DNA of 38,575 nucleotides from Paramacrobiotus metropolitanus (Eukaryota; Tardigrada; Eutardigrada; Parachela; Macrobiotidae): NCBI RefSeq assembly GCF_019649055.1, contig NW_026570578.1, positions 1 to 38,575 of the forward strand, read 5' to 3'. Shown piece by piece: positions 34,001 to 38,575 of this stretch (position 1 is its first letter; each line of letters starts with the position of its first letter). The notes under the pieces were generated by a model. It saw only the letters and a program-made list of their open reading frames with translations, ran no database searches and was not told where the DNA came from. The position numbers and the translations under genes were made by a program.

Positions 34001-34749
34001 TACTTTTTTACATCTTACTTTTTATAGTGCTTAATGCGATTAGCGCGCTAAGCAATCACATTCTGCCGGCTCCAAACAGCGCGACTCTCTGGGAGGTAGA
34101 CAGACTGAGCGATTATCTGTACATAATTGCACTGCTGAATTATTTCGGTGCGAATTAGCAGAGAAAATTTTGTTTGATAAATTTCAATCTTTTTCTGAAT
34201 TCTCGCACAGCAGTTGTTTCGAAATTCTTTGAATATTAGCATTGATAGTGAAATTTTTGAGGGAGAATTTTACGATGTTTAAGGCGTATAGCTGAAGTTG
34301 TCTGCAGTGGTGTCCCGTTTTTTTTCGTGAGCTCGGTAAAACACGGAAAATGCCTTGCACCTGCAGTTTCACGGATATCGATAGCGCGCATATCTTTTAA
34401 TCAACGATGGTAAAAATAGAAAAATCTTAGAATGGCGATACGTTGCGATTCAGTGATTATCCTGCTAAATTTCTAACGCGTTAGATTGTTTATTGGACTG
34501 TAAAATTAATAAAACTCGCGATCGGAAAGATCTACATGGTTTACAGTTTATGGTGTCTTAACAGTGGCGGATCAGGTCAAACCGGACGGGAGTCAAGCAG
34601 AACCGGCGCGCCACACCCCTTATCTGCCGGATGCCGGGGGTCAGCGGGTCGTCGATGGCCAGCGTGCGGACGGCGACTTTGGGCGCGGGGAGTGGCTGTG
34701 TGCGGCCGAATTCATGGCGGAGAAAACGGCCGATGATACCGGAAACTAG
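28032..34749 (+). CDS. Unrecognised protein, nine exons, about 373 residues
   Basis: Exons are 28032-28041, 28442-28902, 29358-29421, 30489-30518, 30600-30673, 31378-31505, 32666-32751, 33574-33657 and 34565-34749 (TAG 34747-34749). Phases agree across all junctions and the total is 1122 bp. The N-terminal 157 residues are rich in K, P, S and T (EKSPQTLEKLPKLPKLTEK) and probably disordered. The rest looks globular: YIHLVVIEIEP, GGYVEEIASGTSRRLLEKF, ELGGIVLAIPVRGDVNRM, TGVKMLLAEVVEPEM, GFDDAFVKAHFPRVAKLLGI. The tail is hydrophilic. I recognise no family, signal peptide or membrane segment. The start is uncertain: ATG 28032 fits only if exon 2 begins at 28442 (after CAGAG). With the more usual acceptor at 28439 the frame closes at 28623. 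Alternatively, coding begins further upstream, since exon 27974-28041 is also open in the needed frame. Confidence 0.75.
28918..29053 (+). repeat. Dispersed intronic repeat, copy 1
   Basis: This matches 31051-31177, sharing GTGGCTCAAAAAAG-like sequence, then ACTTTTCTA, then GGTGCGCCAGCGCCAG, TCCATTTT and CGCGCCAG. It starts 16 bp after exon 2 of the unknown gene. Confidence 0.8.
29855..30336. mobile_element. 482-bp MITE with TA target duplication (Tc1/mariner-like)
   Basis: The left end CCGTAATTATCGAATTTG is perfectly complementary to the right end, and both are flanked by TA (29853-29854 and 30337-30338). The TA duplication suggests the Tc1/mariner superfamily. Inside are GC-rich tracts, an 11-base G run at 30306-30316 and a perfect 12-bp-stem hairpin at 30272-30296. 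There is no transposase frame. It sits in the intron between exons 3 and 4 of the unknown gene. Confidence 0.85.
30272..30296. repeat. Perfect hairpin, two 12-bp arms around one base
   Basis: AATTACGGCACC, one G, then GGTGCCGTAATT. It lies near the right end of the TA-flanked MITE and repeats the AATTACGG motif of its terminus, so it is probably a secondary inverted end. Confidence 0.85.
31051..31177 (+). repeat. Dispersed intronic repeat, copy 2
   Basis: This is the homologue of 28918-29053, in the intron between exons 5 and 6 of the same gene and in the same orientation. No terminal repeats or target duplications are evident. Confidence 0.8.
31715..32115. repeat. AT-rich tract of overlapping palindromic TAATTA units
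   Basis: There are many imperfect repeats of CATAATTAAAATT and its complement AATTTTAATTATG, often joined by GCTCA or AGCAT. Because the units are self-complementary, the strand can fold in many ways. It lies in the intron between exons 6 and 7 of the unknown gene. Confidence 0.75.
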
Positions 34750-34774
34750 CATCCCCCCTCGAAGCTCTCGAAAA

Positions 34775-34780
34775 AATAAA
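34775..34780 (+). terminator. Possible polyadenylation signal AATAAA of the unknown gene
   Basis: AATAAA begins 26 bases after the TAG stop. This is close for a 3' UTR but plausible in a compact invertebrate gene; AATAAA also occurs by chance in AT-rich DNA. Confidence 0.35.
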
Positions 34781-35884
34781 TTCGGAATAACGGTAACTGT
34801 CGGGATGATAAAAATGTTTTGCGCTGTTCATTTTTTATACTAGATGTTTTTGACCCGACGATTGTGGTATTTCGGTACAGTATTAACGCGCGTTGTTTTA
34901 AATTTTGTTTCCTTTTTTAGCGAAAAATGTTTTTCACCTGATTCTTTCTAACAGATCTGTGATGGATGCTCGGATTAATTTTATTCGTGTACTTTGAATA
35001 ATATTTCTCTAGTGTGTCATTTCCGCATCGTATAATTTTATTTTCGTTAATTACTTCGATGAAACACCGGCGAAAAAGTGGCCAGAAAAAGAAGACAGAA
35101 TAAAGCGCCGTATAATTATACTGTATTACCGGTATATTATGCCAACATTACATTACAAACACCAAAAAAAACAGAAAAAGACACGGACACCGGTTTCACA
35201 TTAAACCACGCTGTAGCGGCAGCAAACACGTCGCCATCGACGTCTACTGAGATCATGGTAATACTTGTTTCAGCGGCGGCCGAATACACCCAGTATTCAG
35301 CCGACCGGTGCAGAACGATTTTCCCAAAGTAACAAAAAACATGGACTCCATCCTGCCTCACACCAGAGTGATCCACTTCCCGCACACAGCTCCAACGCCG
35401 TCCACGCAGGAAAAAACACAAGAGGAGAGCGCGCTTCTCCCGAAAATTATTATTTGTACAAAAACAATTAGTCCGTCTCGGCAATTAGCGTTCGCGGGGG
35501 AAAACGGGAAGAGTGGGTACGTGTGTTGGTACGTCGACAACACTCCGAATAAAAACACAACCACACGGCAAACTGCGGCGGCGGCTCAAAGAACACTGAC
35601 ATTCGGTACATTTTAAGGCCCATTAGAAAAACTTTGGTAAAATGATTTCCTCAGCAGTATGAAAACGCGGAGAGGCTGGCATGTGTCCTGCAAAAATTAA
35701 AGCTAAAATTGTACCGCGTAAAATAAAACATAAACGCAAAAACAAAAAAAAAATTTATAGCATTAAAAATAAACAATTACATTCATATATTCGCATCTTT
35801 TCTTCCCGAATAACTTGACAAAATACTTCGGAATAAAAAGACTGATTAAAAATGCTTTTAATTGTACTGCATAATTATGCAATA

Positions 35885-35890
35885 TTTATT
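35885..35890 (-). terminator. Possible polyadenylation signal of the bZIP gene
   Basis: TTTATT on the plus strand reads AATAAA on the minus strand, about 270 bases past the bZIP stop codon. Confidence 0.3.
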
Positions 35891-36156
35891 ACAATACAAA
35901 GCTGTTTAATTTAATTTGGCTCGAAGTTTAATTTTTCCAAAAATCGATATGGTCGTCAACGAATATTATAAAGGTTTACTGTAATGTTTGTTGTTCGATG
36001 AATTCGACAATAATTAAAACATTCGCAGGAATAAACGGCGCTGTGAATTATTAGTTAATACGATTCAGAAATTCTGTTACAAATTTAGAAATGTAATAAA
36101 ATTGACAGGATCGAGAAGATAACTGTCGACGCCCATAAGAAACTGCCTAATTTACC

Positions 36157-38575
36157 TCAGTGTGCACTGTTCTTGCCCAAATCCATCTTGGCCGACGCGG
36201 CCAGCTTCTCGCGCATGACCATGTTGTCGCGGGTGAGTTTATCGAGCTGTTCGCGCAGTTTGTGGTTCTCCTTCTCGAGGTAGGCCGCCCGGATGGCGAT
36301 CTGGTTCTCCTTGATGCGCCGGGCATCCCGCGAGCGTTTCGCCGCCAGATTGTTCTTCCGCCGACGCGCCCAGTACTTCTCGTCCTTCAGCTCGTCGGGC
36401 ACGAACTGCTTCTTGGATTTCTTCACCATCGGCGCCGGCTTCAGCTCCTCCTCACTGAACCGGCGGCGCCGCGGGTCAAAGTTCACCGTGGAGCCGGGTA
36501 CGGGGGCCATGGCCATATCTGCCGGGCAAAAATGCAACAATTAACTATTAGTTTCAATACAATAATAATCAACAAAAATGGATTTTTAAACTAATAAAAA
36601 CAACGTCCACTTTTCACGAAATTATAACAAGAATTTCTGATATTCGATTTTCATTTGATATCTTACATTATTTCCTTACTACTTTGATTTCTTCCCTCAT
36701 TTTTCGTACTCTCTTATCGTCGTCTTATATTATCGTTCGGTAGTCTCAGCAGTCAGCAATGCATACAATAAATATCGGTATTTCCAGGAATGCTATTTCC
36801 ATTCGTAGGCATTTTCATACAAAAAGCTTAATACGTATGCAAAGTAAAAGAGTTTTTAATCGCACTTTTTGTAATGTCTAATTGCTGAATGACTGGTTTG
36901 TTTGCTCACTGATACCGTGAACGTCGTGAAAATATGAGTATATGCACAGTACAGTAATCCGTTAAATTGACCCATAGTGTAAACAAAATTAAGACATCAG
37001 CAACACCATAAAAAAACCGATACCGCGACGTCAATGGAGATTTATCCATGAATACCGTTATACAGAAAAGTCAATAGGATTATGAATCAAACATGTGCGA
37101 AGGCTATGGGATTTATTGTGCCACGTACCGCCATTCATGTCGGGTCCCATGTGCAGGGAGTCTTTGTTGAGGACGTGCGGCACGCCGGGGAGATCTTCTG
37201 CCAGAGAGGAGAGCGCACTGAGACAGGGTATTTGTACAGGTAAGCGGGCACACTTGTGTTTACCTCCCGGGGACTCGCGCTCCTTGGAGCCGGTGGAACT
37301 GCTGACCTTGTTGTCCTCGCCGGCCCCGCCGCCCATGTGCGTCTGGTTGGGACTGGAGCAGGCCGACCCGCCGTGCGGACTGCCCAGGCCGGCCACACCT
37401 AAGCAGACCGTATTGACGTTAATTACACGCCTCACCACCGACCTTTGTAATTACACAAATTGCTGCCAAAACGACGTAAACCAAACAGCATGCTATAGCA
37501 TGGCTGTTGAAGCGACTGCGCTATGGCGCTTTGAGTGAGAATAACAGCAGCTACTTATTCGCAATGATTCGGATTACCAACGCATTCGCAAATCTATTTC
37601 TTATCAGTAGCCCTTTAAATCATTTTTAAATCATCATATTAATATTCTAAAAACACAAAGAAAATTAATTTATTAATTATATGAAATTAGACATTTACTG
37701 TAATTAGTTGCAAATTACAAGTAAAGCTAATAAACATCCTACATATGTCCTAATAAAATACAGGAGAGAAAAACCTAAACAACATGCATCTAATAAATCT
37801 GGTTAATTTTTAGAAAAATCAAAATAATAAGAAATAAGAATTCATTTATTTGGAAATGCCAGAAATTAACCGACTCGGAAAAATCAGAAACTGCTAAATA
37901 TGTTTCTATAATTTTTTAATTAAATTATTAAAAATAATTGACTGTCGTACCGTGGTGGCCGCCGGTACTGGTGCCCTGGGCGGGCCCGCCCAGTCCGTTC
38001 TCGGAGAGGAACTCGTCGAGGTCCATGTACTCCAGCTTGAAGTCGTGCGGGCCCCCCACCGCGGCCATGGATTCGTAGGGGTTGGGCTTGTCCCAGATGC
38101 TGGGCCCGAGGAAGTCTTTTTTTTTCTTCGGATGCTGCGTACTTACATCGTGTCTAAATGCATATATCTACAACAAATACACACTTGACAGACACAGGAC
38201 ATAAGTGTTTAATTTACGATGAATTATTGTCAGTGATTTCATTCTACTGGAGAATATGCTATCAAGAAGAACAGCGGCATGATTACGTACAGTTTGTGGA
38301 TGAGATGGTTGCGCAGGGAGTCGGTGCTGGAGCGGCCGTCGGCGCCGACCACCTGCAGATGCCACTCCTTGACGGCCACCTGCTGCGGCCCGAACTGCGG
38401 ATTGTTGGCCAGCGGGGAGTTGGCGGAGGGCGGCGACATGAGGCTGATGAGGGTGTTGGCCGGCGACACCACCGACGTCCCGGGCAGAGAGCCCTGCGGC
38501 GGCGGCGGACTCATCACGCCGCCGTCCTGGTTGGAGTTGGACAGGTTCGACATGGGCGTCGCCACCTGGGCGCCC
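36157..38575 (-). CDS. PAR-type bZIP transcription factor (HLF/TEF/DBP/PDP1 family), 5'-partial
   Basis: Exons are 38287 to beyond 38575, 37951-38134, 37264-37398, 37129-37197 and 36157-36518 (stop TGA 36157-36159). Phases agree throughout. Exon 2 has FLGPSIWDK and [14 protein letters not shown], the signature of the proline- and acid-rich region. The last exon has [14 protein letters not shown], then the basic region [18 protein letters not shown] and a leucine zipper ([16 protein letters not shown]). These factors bind TTAYRTAA-like sites as dimers; in insects PDP1 acts in the circadian clock and growth. The protein ends soon after the zipper (DLGKNSAH). The first visible exon is P/S-rich and continues past the window edge, so the start is not seen. 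The intron between exons 3 and 4 is only 66 bp. PDP1-like is likely; the exact orthologue is not resolved. Confidence 0.95.

Larger units (their letters stand above)
34750..36156. other. Convergent intergenic region, no gene recognised
   Basis: This contains the 3' ends of the unknown gene and the bZIP gene. Open frames between about 35078 and 35616 exist in two plus-strand frames but begin without a good start codon context and match nothing known to me. I do not call them genes. Confidence 0.45.

Noticed and set aside
35078-35616. Two overlapping plus-strand open frames in the convergent intergenic region
   Set aside because: They lie in different frames, the first lacks an ATG start, and neither shows a recognisable domain or splice context.
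36160-36594. Plus-strand open frames opposite the bZIP exon
   Set aside because: They are antisense shadows of the conserved, GC-rich bZIP domain.
1-38575. tRNA, rRNA or other structural RNA genes
   Set aside because: No tRNA T-arm signature, rRNA-like block or other recognisable RNA gene was seen on either strand by reading.

Overview
This window is nuclear DNA of an animal, almost certainly an invertebrate. Its coding exons are GC-rich and sit in AT-rich non-coding DNA. Introns are spliceosomal GT..AG, and two gene families are recognisable that are typical of animals: a JIP3/JIP4 (Sunday driver/UNC-16) scaffold and a PAR-type bZIP factor. The sequence alone does not decide the phylum; an ecdysozoan is a guess.

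Layout. (1) 94-6512, minus: a degenerate tandem copy of the last 14 exons of the JIP3/4 gene, broken by frameshifts, a stop codon and the loss of one exon. (2) About 6.5-13.7 kb: spacer without a convincing gene. Its main feature is a 3.08-kb transposon-like element at 8260-11341 with 63-bp inverted ends, a 6-bp target duplication and five arrays of a self-complementary 18-20-bp unit. (3) 13733-25973, minus: the intact JIP3/4 gene, reconstructed as 23 exons encoding 1120 residues, with every exon phase agreeing. Its last intron holds one hAT-type miniature transposon inserted inside another of the same family. (4) 28032-34749, plus: a nine-exon gene for a 373-residue protein that I do not recognise. 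Its introns hold a TA-flanked MITE, two copies of a dispersed repeat and an AT-rich palindromic tract. (5) 36157-38575, minus: the 3' part (five exons) of a PAR bZIP factor of the HLF/TEF/DBP/PDP1 type; its 5' end lies beyond the right edge.

The three genes do not form a functional unit. The JIP3/4 gene and the unknown gene are divergent, about 2 kb apart; the unknown gene and the bZIP gene converge. The most informative parts are the tandem JIP3/4 duplicate, which gives an internal reference for dating the insertions, and the undescribed-looking transposon families. No RNA gene or CRISPR array was seen.
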